Below, in pieces: positions 17,466 to 27,519 of a stretch of DNA of 64,000 nucleotides (its first letter is position 1; each line of letters begins with the position of its first letter). This stretch comes from Singulisphaera sp. GP187. Its GTDB lineage: Bacteria > Planctomycetota > Planctomycetia > Isosphaerales > Isosphaeraceae. A program made the translations under genes and the position numbers. The stretch is taken from positions 5,669,501 through 5,733,500 of the forward strand of contig NZ_FSRB01000001.1 of NCBI RefSeq assembly GCF_900129635.1, read 5' to 3'. Below the pieces are notes generated by a model. That model saw only the letters and a list, made by a program, of their open reading frames with translations, ran no database searches and was not told where the DNA came from.

Positions 17466-18166
17466 CTGTACCTCGTGTTAGATATGTTGGATTAAAAGAT
17501 AGAGAGTCGATGGGTGCAATAGCGAGCCAAGCGATAGGGTCGCTACGCTGTCCACGACGAGAACGCTGTCAAGAGGTTGCCTGGGGTAATTTTCACCCGT
17601 CTTGGAGATCACGTAGGCTTGCATGCACGATCGCGAAGTGTGAAATCGCAGTTTTTGTTATTAAGAGAATTCACTAATAATACGTTGAGTTAAAAAAACG
17701 AATCATTTGATAAGTTGTTGTTGGAAATTGACGGATTGTTGAAATGCGAACACAATTGGATACGATCGTCGTTGAGTTTCGAAATGATCGAAGTTTATAA
17801 CTGCGTGATCGCGTTGAAAAGTGAGCATGAAGTGTTCCGGAATTGAAGTGATGAACGGATGGGGGGGGGCCGCATAACTTCTGCCTCCCCCCTCTTTTGG
17901 GGAAGCGAGTCGGGCACGGTCGGTACATTCCCAAGCCGATGCACGGGACAGAATCGCGTTGAGTGTAGCAGGGGGCCAGGTCTCTCTCAAGCGACTCGAT
18001 GAGATTTGGCCGCGAGACCTTCGGGCTTTTCTCTGCTTTCTCCTGGTGACAGAATGAAAAATGGGGAATCCAGAAATCAGGGTGTGGTAAATGGTGGCGG
18101 TTTCATGCATCAAGCGATGGGTGTCCCCATTGAAAATCGTGCTGACAAATGTTGGAACCAGAAGCC
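17466..18166. other. Gene-poor, partly AT-rich intergenic region upstream of lodA-like gene
   Basis: About 700 bp with no supported gene. The part around 17640-17860 is clearly AT-rich and may contain the lodA-like promoter, but no clean hexamer pair was found. An open minus-strand frame at 17703-18236 shows no family features and crosses the IS boundary. Confidence 0.5.
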
Positions 18167-18425
18167 GTAATGCCATACGTTCCGCACATCTCGCCTGCAA
18201 TTTCTCGGAATTTTCACCTCCTGCTATTTCTGGCATACGCTGATGTATTGGCTCCCGCGACCCGCTCCTTCCATGATCTCCGCCACTGACTTGCTCACAT
18301 CACGCCTCCTCGTCCCGCCAACCCATCGTGATCGTTCCCCATCGATTCTTCGCTTGTTTCCCATGCAAGGCAATGTCCCAACCGTTCCCTGCCTCCTTTC
18401 GGAGTCAAACTTGAGGATTCGCTTT

Positions 18426-18456
18426 TGACGTAAGTCTTGCGGGCCTAGACTTACGT
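18426..18456. repeat. Hairpin in the IS1634-like left end
   Basis: GACGTAAGTCT (18426-18436) and its exact inverse (18446-18456) form an 11-bp stem with a 9-nt loop, about 150 bp before the transposase start. It could limit read-through transcription into the transposase gene. Confidence 0.6.
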
Positions 18457-18607
18457 CAAGGCGTAATTATTTCTGCAAGTCAACAAAATTTTCCACCTTG
18501 ACCCGCTCGACTCTCGGACAATCATGCCGACGGGAATCACAACCCGACGCCTGTCGCCAATCGCGGGCATGTCGAGGACGATTTGATCCCTCTCGAGGCC
18601 ATGGTCC

Positions 18608-20359
18608 ATGCCAGAACAAAAACGACCGCGCCAGTCGAATCCCGCTCCCGATCTCAGTCCCGGCGAGGCGGCCCACACCGGCGGTCAGTCCCTCAAGTCC
18701 TTCCGGCTCGGCGCCCTTCCCATCCTCGATCGGATCATCCGCCGACTTCGACTGGATGACTTCCTCCGCCAATACCTTCCCCCCGAGGATGCCCGCCAAA
18801 AGATCGCCACCTCCACCGGCCTCCTTCTCTTGCTCAAGAACCTTCTCGTCTCCCGTGAACCCATGTATGGCGTCGGCCAATGGGCGAGTCGCCACCCCGC
18901 CGAGTGGTTCGCTCTGACCCCGGCCCAACTGCCCCACTGGAACGACGACCGCGTCGGACGTTGTCTCGACCGACTCTTCGACGCCAATGTCCCCTCGTTC
19001 ACCCTGGCCGTCGCCACCCATGCCGTGGCGGAGTTCAACGTCGCATTGGACGAACTCCATAACGACTCGACCACAATCACCTTCCACGGCGACTATCGCG
19101 AGGCGGCCCAAGAGGACCTGATGCGGGGCCAGAAGACCCAGGCCATTACCTGGGGGCACAACAAGGATCATCGCCCTGACCTCAAACAACTGCTCTACGT
19201 CCTGACCGTCACTCGCGATGGCGGCGTACCGGTTCACTTCCGCGTCGAAAGCGGGAATACCACCGACGACCGCACTCATCGTGCCACCTGGGACCTGCTG
19301 TGCCAGTTGACCGGGCGACGGGACTTTCTCTATGTGGCCGACTGCAAGCTCGCCACCGCCGAGAACATGGCTTACCTGCACCAGCACGGCGGCCGATTCC
19401 TGAGCATCCTGCCTCGTACCCGCTCCGAAGATGGCGAATTCCGCGCGTTGTTGTACCAGGACCAGGTGACCTGGAAGCCGATCCATGAGAAGCGGGATGA
19501 GAAGGGAGTTCTCCTGGAACGCTACAGCGTGGCCGACCAGGCGACCCTCAGTGCCGAGGGCTACCGTCTGATCTGGTGTCACAGCACACGGAAAGCGGAA
19601 GTCGACGCATCATCACGTCATCAGCAAGTGGAGCGTGCGTTGCTGGCGTTGTCGGAACTGCGGTTAAAACTCAGCTCGCCGCGTAGCCGCTATCGCCAAC
19701 TCGGAAAGGTCAAGGAGGCGGTCGCGGCCATCCTGGAGCCGCGGGACTTGGCCCGGTGGATCACAGTCGAAGTCGTGGAAAAACGGGAGGAAACTTACCG
19801 TCAGGAGGGGCGTGGCCGTCCCAACGACAAGACGCGCTACGTGAAAGAGGAGACCGTTCGCATCGCATTGACTTACCGCATCGACCATGTTGCTCTCGCG
19901 GCGGAAATGTGCGTCGACGGTGTCTTTCCCCTAATCACCAACGAGTTATTGCTTACTGAGGAAGAATTGCTATTAGCATACAAGCGTCAGCCGGTAATCG
20001 AGAAGCGGTTTTCGCAACTCAAGACAGACTTCGAAGTGGCTCCCGTGTACCTGCAGAACGTGGGGCGGATCCAGTCGCTGCTTTGCGTCTATTTCTTGGC
20101 CCTGTTGACCGAGGCGCTGCTGGAGCGGGAACTGCGTGCGGCGATGAAACGCGATGGTGTGAAGAGTGTGCCTCTGTACCCGGAAGGTCGAGCGTGCCAT
20201 CGCCCGACGGCACGTCGGGTGATTGATTTGTTCGAGGAGGTGCAGCGTCATCAGCTGATCGTGGAGGGGCAAGCGCCAGTGGAATTCACGACCGAGCTCT
20301 CCAAGTTGCAACGCCAGATTCTGAACCTGCTTGGCATGGCGACGGCCTACGATCGCTGA
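18608..20359 (+). CDS. IS1634-family transposase
   Basis: 583 residues, full length for the family. Catalytic residues are in ELHNDSTTITFHGDY (first Asp) and DFLYVADCKLAT (second Asp). The acidic helix is VIEKRFSQLKTDFEV, followed by VGRIQSLLCVYFLALL. The LKQLLYVLTVTRDGGVPVHF block is also typical. No frameshift is seen, so it may be active. Confidence 0.85.
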   Translation: MPEQKRPRQSNPAPDLSPGEAAHTGGQSLKSFRLGALPILDRIIRRLRLDDFLRQYLPPEDARQKIATSTGLLLLLKNLLVSREPMYGVGQWASRHPAEWFALTPAQLPHWNDDRVGRCLDRLFDANVPSFTLAVATHAVAEFNVALDELHNDSTTITFHGDYREAAQEDLMRGQKTQAITWGHNKDHRPDLKQLLYVLTVTRDGGVPVHFRVESGNTTDDRTHRATWDLLCQLTGRRDFLYVADCKLATAENMAYLHQHGGRFLSILPRTRSEDGEFRALLYQDQVTWKPIHEKRDEKGVLLERYSVADQATLSAEGYRLIWCHSTRKAEVDASSRHQQVERALLALSELRLKLSSPRSRYRQLGKVKEAVAAILEPRDLARWITVEVVEKREETYRQEGRGRPNDKTRYVKEETVRIALTYRIDHVALAAEMCVDGVFPLITNELLLTEEELLLAYKRQPVIEKRFSQLKTDFEVAPVYLQNVGRIQSLLCVYFLALLTEALLERELRAAMKRDGVKSVPLYPEGRACHRPTARRVIDLFEEVQRHQLIVEGQAPVEFTTELSKLQRQILNLLGMATAYDR

Positions 20360-20423
20360 AATTGCAGGCCGCCGGAAATTCGGAGATAATGAACCAGAGA
20401 TGTGCGGAACGTAGGGTAATGCC

Positions 20424-20840
20424 TCTGCTGATTGATGAATAACACCAGGTGGTCAGGCACTTAAAATTGGCAATGCCGAGAATCTGGATAAGAGAGTTCG
20501 GATGCTTGGGCGATCGCCATGAGCAGGTCGGCCCCTGACGAGGCGGGTTCAGAGGGTGATGATTGGTGCCGAACACCACCGGTGAGTGGGGCGGTGGTTG
20601 TCAGTGAGGGGCGATACGGCGTCGCGCGGAGCGATCGAGCGGGTGGGGCGTTGCCGGGAGCTCAGCGGGGAGAGGAAAGGATCGCCGGACGGTGCGGGGA
20701 CGCTGGCGAGGGGAATCGACGCGTCGGCCCAGGCGGGGAACGCGTCGTGGGTGGTGAAGCGCGTCGAAGGTCTTGCGCCCGCGTGAACTGTCCAGGCCCA
20801 AGCGGGCGAAGATCACAGTCGGATTCACAATTGTCATGCC
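20424..20840. other. Gene-poor region between IS1634-like element and ISAs1 remnant
   Basis: About 415 bp of GC-rich sequence with short open frames but no recognisable product or start signal. Confidence 0.4.
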
Positions 20841-20975
20841 GACGCCAGCTTCTCCATCGTCCGCCGCACGCCTTTGAGCCTGCTCAGGAACGAGAAGAGC
20901 AAGAAGTTGGGGGTGAAGTCGAAACGACTCGCCGCCGACTGGAATGGCGACTATCTCGAACAAGTGCTGCTTGGA
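20841..20975 (+). pseudogene. C-terminal remnant of an ISAs1-family transposase
   Basis: The plus strand encodes SFSIVRRTPLSLLRNEKSK then KLGVKSKRLAADWNGDYLEQVL. These match the extreme C-terminus of ISAs1-type transposases (RRIALSLLK...KGKR...W...YLLQLL). The remainder of the gene is missing. Confidence 0.65.
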
Positions 20976-21988
20976 ACAGGACTTATGGTGCAATCGCCCT
21001 GCGAGCCAAGCGGGCAGGATTCACAAGATTGCGGACGTGGCAGGGGTGATGGCGGTTATGCGGTGGTCTGTTGGCGCGAGAAAGCGCTACCGAGATTCAT
21101 TGCGGTCAGGCAGGCGCGGAAATCCTTGAGAGGATTTCCAAGGCGCTGCGGACATTTCTGGGTTGCCCGCCTCTCGAAAGCTCAGGCGGGATTTTTGGTT
21201 GAAGGCGCAATGGGCTGAGTGGTCGTGTGCCGTTTCGTCATTGAGACAACCTCGACCACGACGAGCACGCCAAAGAGAATCGCGACGATCATCGTAAGCA
21301 TAATCAATCGACTCCATCGGTACGTTTGCCTGGGGAACGAGGCACGACGAACTTCGAGTCAGCAGGAGAGGGACGATCATTGCGGCGAAAGAAAAAAAAC
21401 GGTGAGTTTCTCCTGCCCCCGAGGAATCGCCAGACTGTCATCGTGCAGCGATACACTCAGAAATGCGGCGGGGGGATTGGGGCTTTTCGTGATTGGGCGT
21501 TGTAAATCTTGGCTTGGCCATGGTTTCAGGCAAGCAATGAAAAAGCCCGGCCCCCCACGAGGGGGCCGGGCACAGCCAGGGAGAACGACGCTTGCTCGTG
21601 ATTTGAACTCATGATTTCGGTAGGCCACTCTTTGAGCGATCAACCGGCCGGACGCTTTTGGGTCGTCGCGTCACTTGAGTGAGAGGTAATAAGGCATCTG
21701 GCGTGCCATTCCGCCTGGGCCTGGTCGCTCCCGTCGCTGAGGTGGCTTAAAACCCATTCTGGTAATGGGTTGCGTTTGCTGTTTTTTTTGAAGATCCGAT
21801 GAGGATGGTGCGCGGGATCGATGAAACGTGCCTCATAATCTAGCGGTCGTGGTCTGAAATGAGGCATAAGCGGTGGTCGAGAAACCCGAGTCGCTTTTCC
21901 CGTCATGACTTCGGTAAGATTCTTGGGTCGAAGTGGAGGAGATTCGAGGACTTTGGTTGACGGCGTTGTGGGAAGGGATTGGGCGTCT
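20976..21988. other. Long gene-poor region
   Basis: About 1 kb without a supported gene. It contains one strong hairpin with a terminator look (listed separately). Short open frames show no domain or good start. Confidence 0.45.
21539..21571 (-). terminator. Orphan intrinsic terminator on the minus strand
   Basis: GCCCGGCCCCC (21545-21555) pairs with 21561-21571 around the loop CACGA, and the minus strand continues into a T-run at 21544-21540. It is a textbook rho-independent terminator, but no minus-strand gene was recognised upstream of it (21572-21988). Confidence 0.75.
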
Positions 21989-23653
21989 ATGAAGGTCTTT
22001 GTGCTGGGGTTGGACGGGGCGACGTGGGATATCCTCGAACCCTTGGTGAAACGGGGGGAACTGCCCAACCTTCAGCGACTCATGGAGAAGGGGGCGTCGG
22101 GGACGCTCGGCTCCGTGTTTCCGCCGCTCAGTCCGGTGGCCTGGACCACGGTGATGACCGGGAAGAACTCGGGGAAGCACGGGGTCTTCGAGTTTTTGGA
22201 GTACGCGCACAACCCGCTCAAGGGGCGGGTGAACTCGTCGAGGGCGATCAAGACCGACCTGGTCTGGGAGATCGCCGGGCGGCACGGCAAGAAGTCGGTG
22301 GCGGGCGGGGTGCCGATGAGCTATCCCCACCGGCAGGCCCCGGGGTTCTACTTGGGGGACTTCCTCAGCCCGGCCGATGCGCCTGACTTTGCCAGCGACC
22401 CCGCGATCTTCGCGGAGTTGGAGAAGGAGGTTGGGACCTATCGCCCCTGGGCGTCGACGGTGCATGACGGTGGGAATGAAGCGCAAGTCCTCAAGGAGCT
22501 GACCGACTTTCTCGATCAACACTTGAAGGCGGTTCAGTTCCTGATGGGTCGCTGCGAGTGGGACCTGTTCATGTTCGACCTGATGGCGACCGACCGCATC
22601 CAACATGAGCTCTGGCACGTCTGGGACCAGGCGCATCGGCTCGCCAAGGGGCGGGACTTCTCGGCCTTGCAGGCGGGGTGTGACGCGTTCTGGAAGAAGC
22701 TCGACCAGGGGATCGGCGCGATCGAGCAGAAGCTCCCCGCCGACTCGGCGCTCATCTTGATGAGCGACCATGGGTTTGGCGGGATCGAGTGGTACGTCAA
22801 CTTCAATGTCTGGCTCCTGGAACGCGGGGATCTCGCGCTTCAGGATTCGCTCTATGTGAAGCAGAAGCACTGGTTTTACAAGCGCGGGGCGACCCCCGAG
22901 TGGTTCTACGGCCTGATGGCGAAGTTCGGCCTGGCCGGGCAGCGGGTCAGCCGGTTCCGGGGGAAGCAGACGGGCCTCCTGGATCGGCTGGCGGAGTCGG
23001 CCTTCCTGTCGCGAAGGCATATCGACTGGTCGAAGACCCGCGCCTACTCTCAGGGGAACTTCGGGCAGATCTTCCTCAACCTCAAGGGGAGGCAGCCGCA
23101 AGGGTGCGTCGAGCCCGAGGACGCGCGGGGCCTGCTGGACGAGATCAAGGCGGGCCTGTTGGCGATCCCCCACCCTGAGACGGGGGAGCCGCTGGTCGAC
23201 CGGGTCTGCGAGCGTGACGACCTCTACGCCGGGCCGCACGCGCATCTGGCGCCCGACTTGACGGTGGTCCTCCGCGACTGGCGCTATCGGACGATCGGCT
23301 TGCACGACTTCACGACCAACAAGCTGATCGCGCCGGCGTTCGGACCGACCGGGGACCATCGGATGGAAGGAATGATCGTCGCGTCCGGCCCGGCCTTTCG
23401 CGCGGGGGCGACGCCCCAAGGGGCGGCCCTGCTCGACATCGCTCCCACGGTCTTGCACCTGCTCGGCGTTCCGGTCCCCGATGACATGGATGGCCGCGTC
23501 TTGACCGAGATCCTCGACTCCGCATTCGCCCCGACCGACGGAGCGGCGTCCGGGGCGGCCGGGGCACCCAGCGTGACTCCGGCGGCGGTGGCGTATACCG
23601 AGGAAGAGGACGCCGAGATCCAGCAACGGCTGGCCGACCTCGGCTACCTTTGA
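21989..23653 (+). CDS. Type I phosphodiesterase / nucleotide pyrophosphatase family protein
   Basis: 554 residues from the ATG at 21989 (GGAAGGGA upstream); an in-frame start at 21905 adds a non-homologous leader. The alkaline-phosphatase-like core is clear: VFVLGLDGATWDIL (metal Asp), SPVAWTTVMTGKNSGKHGVFEF (nucleophile Thr), and SDHGFGG (metal Asp-His). GDHRMEGMIVASGP and LLDIAPTVLHLLGVPVPDDMDGR at the end are typical of AP-superfamily hydrolases. No signal peptide is seen, so it is probably cytoplasmic. Substrates may be nucleotide derivatives or phospholipid headgroups. It is a stand-alone gene. Confidence 0.88.
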   Translation: MKVFVLGLDGATWDILEPLVKRGELPNLQRLMEKGASGTLGSVFPPLSPVAWTTVMTGKNSGKHGVFEFLEYAHNPLKGRVNSSRAIKTDLVWEIAGRHGKKSVAGGVPMSYPHRQAPGFYLGDFLSPADAPDFASDPAIFAELEKEVGTYRPWASTVHDGGNEAQVLKELTDFLDQHLKAVQFLMGRCEWDLFMFDLMATDRIQHELWHVWDQAHRLAKGRDFSALQAGCDAFWKKLDQGIGAIEQKLPADSALILMSDHGFGGIEWYVNFNVWLLERGDLALQDSLYVKQKHWFYKRGATPEWFYGLMAKFGLAGQRVSRFRGKQTGLLDRLAESAFLSRRHIDWSKTRAYSQGNFGQIFLNLKGRQPQGCVEPEDARGLLDEIKAGLLAIPHPETGEPLVDRVCERDDLYAGPHAHLAPDLTVVLRDWRYRTIGLHDFTTNKLIAPAFGPTGDHRMEGMIVASGPAFRAGATPQGAALLDIAPTVLHLLGVPVPDDMDGRVLTEILDSAFAPTDGAASGAAGAPSVTPAAVAYTEEEDAEIQQRLADLGYL

Positions 23654-23695
23654 TCGATCGAAGGCCGGTTCCGCCCTGAAATGGGGCGCCGCTTG

Positions 23696-23744
23696 AAAAA
23701 AAAAGGAGTCGCTCCGATCGGATTTCCTCTGACAGAGGAGCGAC
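23696..23744 (-). terminator. Intrinsic terminator on the minus strand
   Basis: GTCGCTCC (23708-23715) pairs with GGAGCGAC (23737-23744). In minus-strand sense the stem is followed by TCC and nine T residues (23704-23696). It points towards the end of the plus-strand phosphodiesterase gene and would stop a transcript from the region at 23750-25000, where no gene was recognised. Confidence 0.6.
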
Positions 23745-23753
23745 GCCGTTGAA

Positions 23754-23875
23754 CTGCATGTAGTGAATGTTTGTTCGTGGTTCGCCAGGTTCCAGCCTGG
23801 GGCCGCGATCAGATCACTCGCCCAAGGGCTCCAGAATCTCACGTGCCTATGAACGGTTGTTCGTGAACGGCGTAA
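23754..23875 (+). repeat. Dispersed ~120-bp repeat, copy 1
   Basis: The segment starts CTGCATGTAGTGAATGTTTG and is about 80 percent identical by eye to the reverse complement of 50796-50917. Both copies contain an open frame starting MFVR and a GTTCGCCAGGTTCCA block, and both end in a TTGTTCGTGAAC palindrome. Substitutions fall at all codon positions, so a protein-coding role is unlikely. Confidence 0.75.
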
Positions 23876-25008
23876 CACCGATGACTGAGGAGTTACGCGG
23901 TTGGAGTGAGCAGAGTGGAACTTTGTCGGTCGAACAGGCGAGTTCAGGCTGCTGGTACGAGGTCACAGGACTCGCGGTTCGCTCAGTCACCCATGTGCCT
24001 CAATGCTTTTGTCTGTAAACTGCGTGACTCTTGACACTGGAACAAGGGCATTGGGGTGATGGGGCCGGCCACCCAGGGGCGGGCGGAAAAGCCGGTAACG
24101 TGGCGACAGTCTCTCGCCTGATTGAATGAGGAAACCGTCGCAGTGCGCGTTTTCGGAATCATGGGCCGTGACTGATAACTCGATGTGCCGAACACCGTTG
24201 TCAAGGCCTGCTGCTTTGTAGCACTGTGGGTTGATTAGGTTTGTTAGTATCACACTTGTCCGCTCGTTCGATTTTTTTGTGGTCTCACCCGTCACGTTCG
24301 GCTTGTCGCTGATTCTGTCAATGATCTCCGAGACTTGACCGATCACCTCCTCCCTCCTCTCATCTCCTCCCTCTTCCTCGAGGATTGGCGCATCGGCTAG
24401 GGAGGCCAGGAGTTGAGCAATCCGCCAGGAGACGACTTTGGAGACCTTGTGGAACGTCACAAGGACTCACTTGCCGTCGGCGAGTTGGTCAGGAGGCAGC
24501 TCGAGCGAACAGTTGGGGGGAACCTCTGCGAAGCGGAACCGTCGAACATTGTCAATCGTATCACAGCTTATGGTTTCCAAAAGGCGGTTCATCGATATTC
24601 GATGCGATGATTTAATTAATGCATGAGATCGTTCTTGCTCTTGCCATGTTGGGCAGTGCCGTATATCCTTAAGACGCGATGGTCGTGCAAATTTAAGGTA
24701 TGGGAGATATTCATCCCATCACTTGGCCGTTCGCTTGCGAAACCAAAACGATACTCCTCGCCTGTCGACGCGTGGGTCATGTAATTGTCGTGACTCACGA
24801 TGGTAGTCCATGGACGTCGATCGTTTTCTGGTCCGGCACGAGCGGTCCTTCTTCCCCCTCCCCCCCCCCCTGTGAGTGCGGTTGGCCAAGCGATAGTCCC
24901 GTAGGCTCGCTGGCCTACTCATTCTTTGTTTCCAGCGGCGGGTGCGCGGGCTAGAAGTTTGGTTAAGTGGCTTTGTAAACAAGATTTTTTTATTAAGAGG
25001 ATTTGCAC
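23876..25008. other. Gene-poor region upstream of the DUF1559 gene
   Basis: About 1.1 kb with no supported gene. Short open frames around 24413-24610 show no recognisable family. The last 150 bp before 25009, with a TTTTTTATTAAGAGG stretch, form the leader of the DUF1559 gene. Confidence 0.45.
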
Positions 25009-26046
<1,038 letters not shown>

Positions 26047-26127
26047 CCCGAGCGGTGTCATTCCTCCGGCACCGGGTTGGCTTGGTGCAGATGATTGATA
26101 TGTGGTTGTGTCATTGATGCAGAAGAC

Positions 26128-26160
26128 GTCCGGGCGGGGCGTGCTCAGGCCCTCCCGGAC
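26128..26160. repeat. Hairpin between DUF1559 gene and lipoprotein gene
   Basis: GTCCGGG (26128-26134) and CCCGGAC (26154-26160) can pair, with extra GC pairs inside. There is no T-run. It may attenuate transcription from the DUF1559 gene into the lipoprotein gene. Confidence 0.4.
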
Positions 26161-26321
26161 TTGTGAGACTCAAGCCGGATTGCTTGATGGCAACGGTTGG
26201 TCAAGGATGGTGCGGATCAGAACCGCCCTCGGGTGGGGATCGCTCATCATCCGTACCTCCTTTTCATCGATCCAGCACCCCGCGAGGCGTGAGGTCACGC
26301 CTGGCCAGGAGAACCAAGGTG

Positions 26322-26729
26322 ATGCGTCAACGATATCGATGGTGTGCGGCCCCTCTGGTGGCTGCGGTCTTACTCGCCCTCGGAGGGTGCGGCGCAGAAA
26401 CGAGCAGTTCGGTCGGTGCCCCCCCTACTGATAACACGGTCGAACTGGATAGTTCGAAAGACAAGGTTTCGATTAGCGGGACGGTCAATGTCGGAGGCAA
26501 GGCGGCGACGGGCGGTGAGGTGACCCTCGACCCGAAAACCTCGTCGCGGTCGGCCGTCGAAACGGTGAAGTCCCCGATTGGCAAGGATGGTTCGTATTCC
26601 GCCAAGACCTATGTGGGCACCAACCACATCAGCGTCACCGTGCCCGGCATGACCGCCGAGCAGAAGGCCCACTTCATCGCGAAGATCCTTCAGCCGACCG
26701 ACAGTAAGGTCGACATTGAGATCCCCTGA
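26322..26729 (+). CDS. Small lipoprotein, carboxypeptidase-regulatory-like fold
   Basis: 135 residues from the ATG at 26322, with GGAG upstream. The leader ends in the lipobox LALGGC, so the mature protein should be lipid-anchored. The body has a short Ser-rich spacer, then VSISGTVNVGGKAATGGEVTL, typical of the beta-sandwich lipoproteins commonly encoded right after DUF1559 genes in planctomycetes. The two may act together at the cell surface; this is based on recurrent context only. Confidence 0.82.
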   Translation: MRQRYRWCAAPLVAAVLLALGGCGAETSSSVGAPPTDNTVELDSSKDKVSISGTVNVGGKAATGGEVTLDPKTSSRSAVETVKSPIGKDGSYSAKTYVGTNHISVTVPGMTAEQKAHFIAKILQPTDSKVDIEIP

Positions 26730-27033
26730 TTTCCAATGTTCTCGGCGCGCTTGGATCGCACTCAGACCGGTTGACTCAAACCGAGCCCACTTCTAGGATA
26801 GATTGTCCAAGAGTCGAGCTGAAACGGCGGCTTGACTCCGTCCCCCCCCCGTTCCGAGAGGAGGCCGACGATGCGACGCCCAGCACGCCTGATTGTCTCG
26901 TCGAGCCTGCGCTCCGCGGTCGGGTAACCCTCTCTCGCGGCCTGTCTCGGGCCAGGCTCTCCCACGCATGAACGTCCCATTCGTTCGATCCTCGGCGCTG
27001 AGGGTGCGCCGATTTTGCGCGTGAGAGATCCGG
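26730..27033. other. Intergenic region
   Basis: 304 bp between the lipoprotein and the RbfA-like gene. No gene or clear promoter was recognised. Confidence 0.4.
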
Positions 27034-27465
27034 ATGACACTCAGGAAGCCTTCTCAGAAGCAGTTGCGATCGCTGTGCGCCCAGCCTCACCCTGACGACG
27101 GCGTGGAGCCGCGTGAGTGGCTCAAGGAGGGGCGAACCGGTCGGAAGACGTCGCGGAAGGCCTGGCAGCTCTGCGGCCAGGTGGCCGAGGCGCTCGGCCA
27201 GGTCTTGGCGGGTGATTGCGGCGACGACGTCTTGCGGAACTTGCAGGTGGTGGCGGTCGAGCCGGCGCCCGACGCGTCTCGGCTGCTGGTCACCGTCTGC
27301 GTTCAACCCCCCTCGGAGCAGATTGCGCCCGCCTTGGTCCTGGAACGCCTGGCGCGTGCCTCGGGGCGATTGCGGTGCGCGGTGGCGGCGGCGATCACGC
27401 GAAAGCGGACGCCGACGCTCGGATTCCGCCTTGCCCTCCCGATGGGAGGAGACAAGGCAGACTAG
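27034..27465 (+). CDS. RbfA-like protein
   Basis: 143 residues. The middle part LRNLQVVAVEPAPDASRLLVTV and the end AAITRKRTPTLGFRL follow the layout of ribosome-binding factor A (beta strands of the KH-like fold, then a helix and a final strand with R-x-P-x-L-x-F). The N-terminal 60 residues are basic and unusual. RbfA helps mature the 30S subunit, but the match is weak and this is not at the normal nusA-infB-rbfA locus. A GAGAGA motif precedes the ATG. It converges on rtcA. Confidence 0.55.
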   Translation: MTLRKPSQKQLRSLCAQPHPDDGVEPREWLKEGRTGRKTSRKAWQLCGQVAEALGQVLAGDCGDDVLRNLQVVAVEPAPDASRLLVTVCVQPPSEQIAPALVLERLARASGRLRCAVAAAITRKRTPTLGFRLALPMGGDKAD

Positions 27466-27519
27466 TCGTCGCTCTTTGATGGGATCGATGTGACCGAGAG
27501 CACGAAGTTCCGGCCGTGG

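Larger units (their letters stand above)
18175..20415 (+). mobile_element. IS1634-family insertion sequence with proposed ends
   Basis: The block TACGTTCCGCACATCTC at about 18176-18192 is repeated inverted at 20397-20413, next to a shared CCTGCAATTTC motif at each end. An 8-bp direct repeat GTAATGCC flanks the proposed element (18167-18174 and 20416-20423). The two ends are not fully symmetrical by one or two bases. The transposase occupies the right part; about 430 bp at the left are non-coding. Confidence 0.65.

Noticed and set aside
17703..18236. Minus-strand open frame of 177 codons
   Set aside because: It has no family features and AT-rich, low-complexity sequence, and it crosses the proposed end of the IS1634-like element.
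20519..21049. Plus-strand open frame of 176 codons over the ISAs1 remnant
   Set aside because: The true transposase match is in another frame; this one is Gly/Arg-rich noise.
21590..21680. Possible tRNA on the minus strand near the orphan terminator (GTTCAAATC)
   Set aside because: The T-loop motif is present, but the T-stem has two mismatches and no D-arm or anticodon arm could be folded.
21833..23878. Long minus-strand open frame of 681 codons
   Set aside because: It is antisense to the phosphodiesterase gene, rich in Arg/Pro/Val, with no recognisable fold.
23987..24460. Minus-strand open frame of 157 codons
   Set aside because: It has no domain and no ribosome-binding site, and its composition is unlike the nearby genes.
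24413..24610. Plus-strand frame resembling the start of a sigma factor
   Set aside because: The similarity is only a short helix-like stretch with Leu/Arg; no sigma region 2 or 4 follows.
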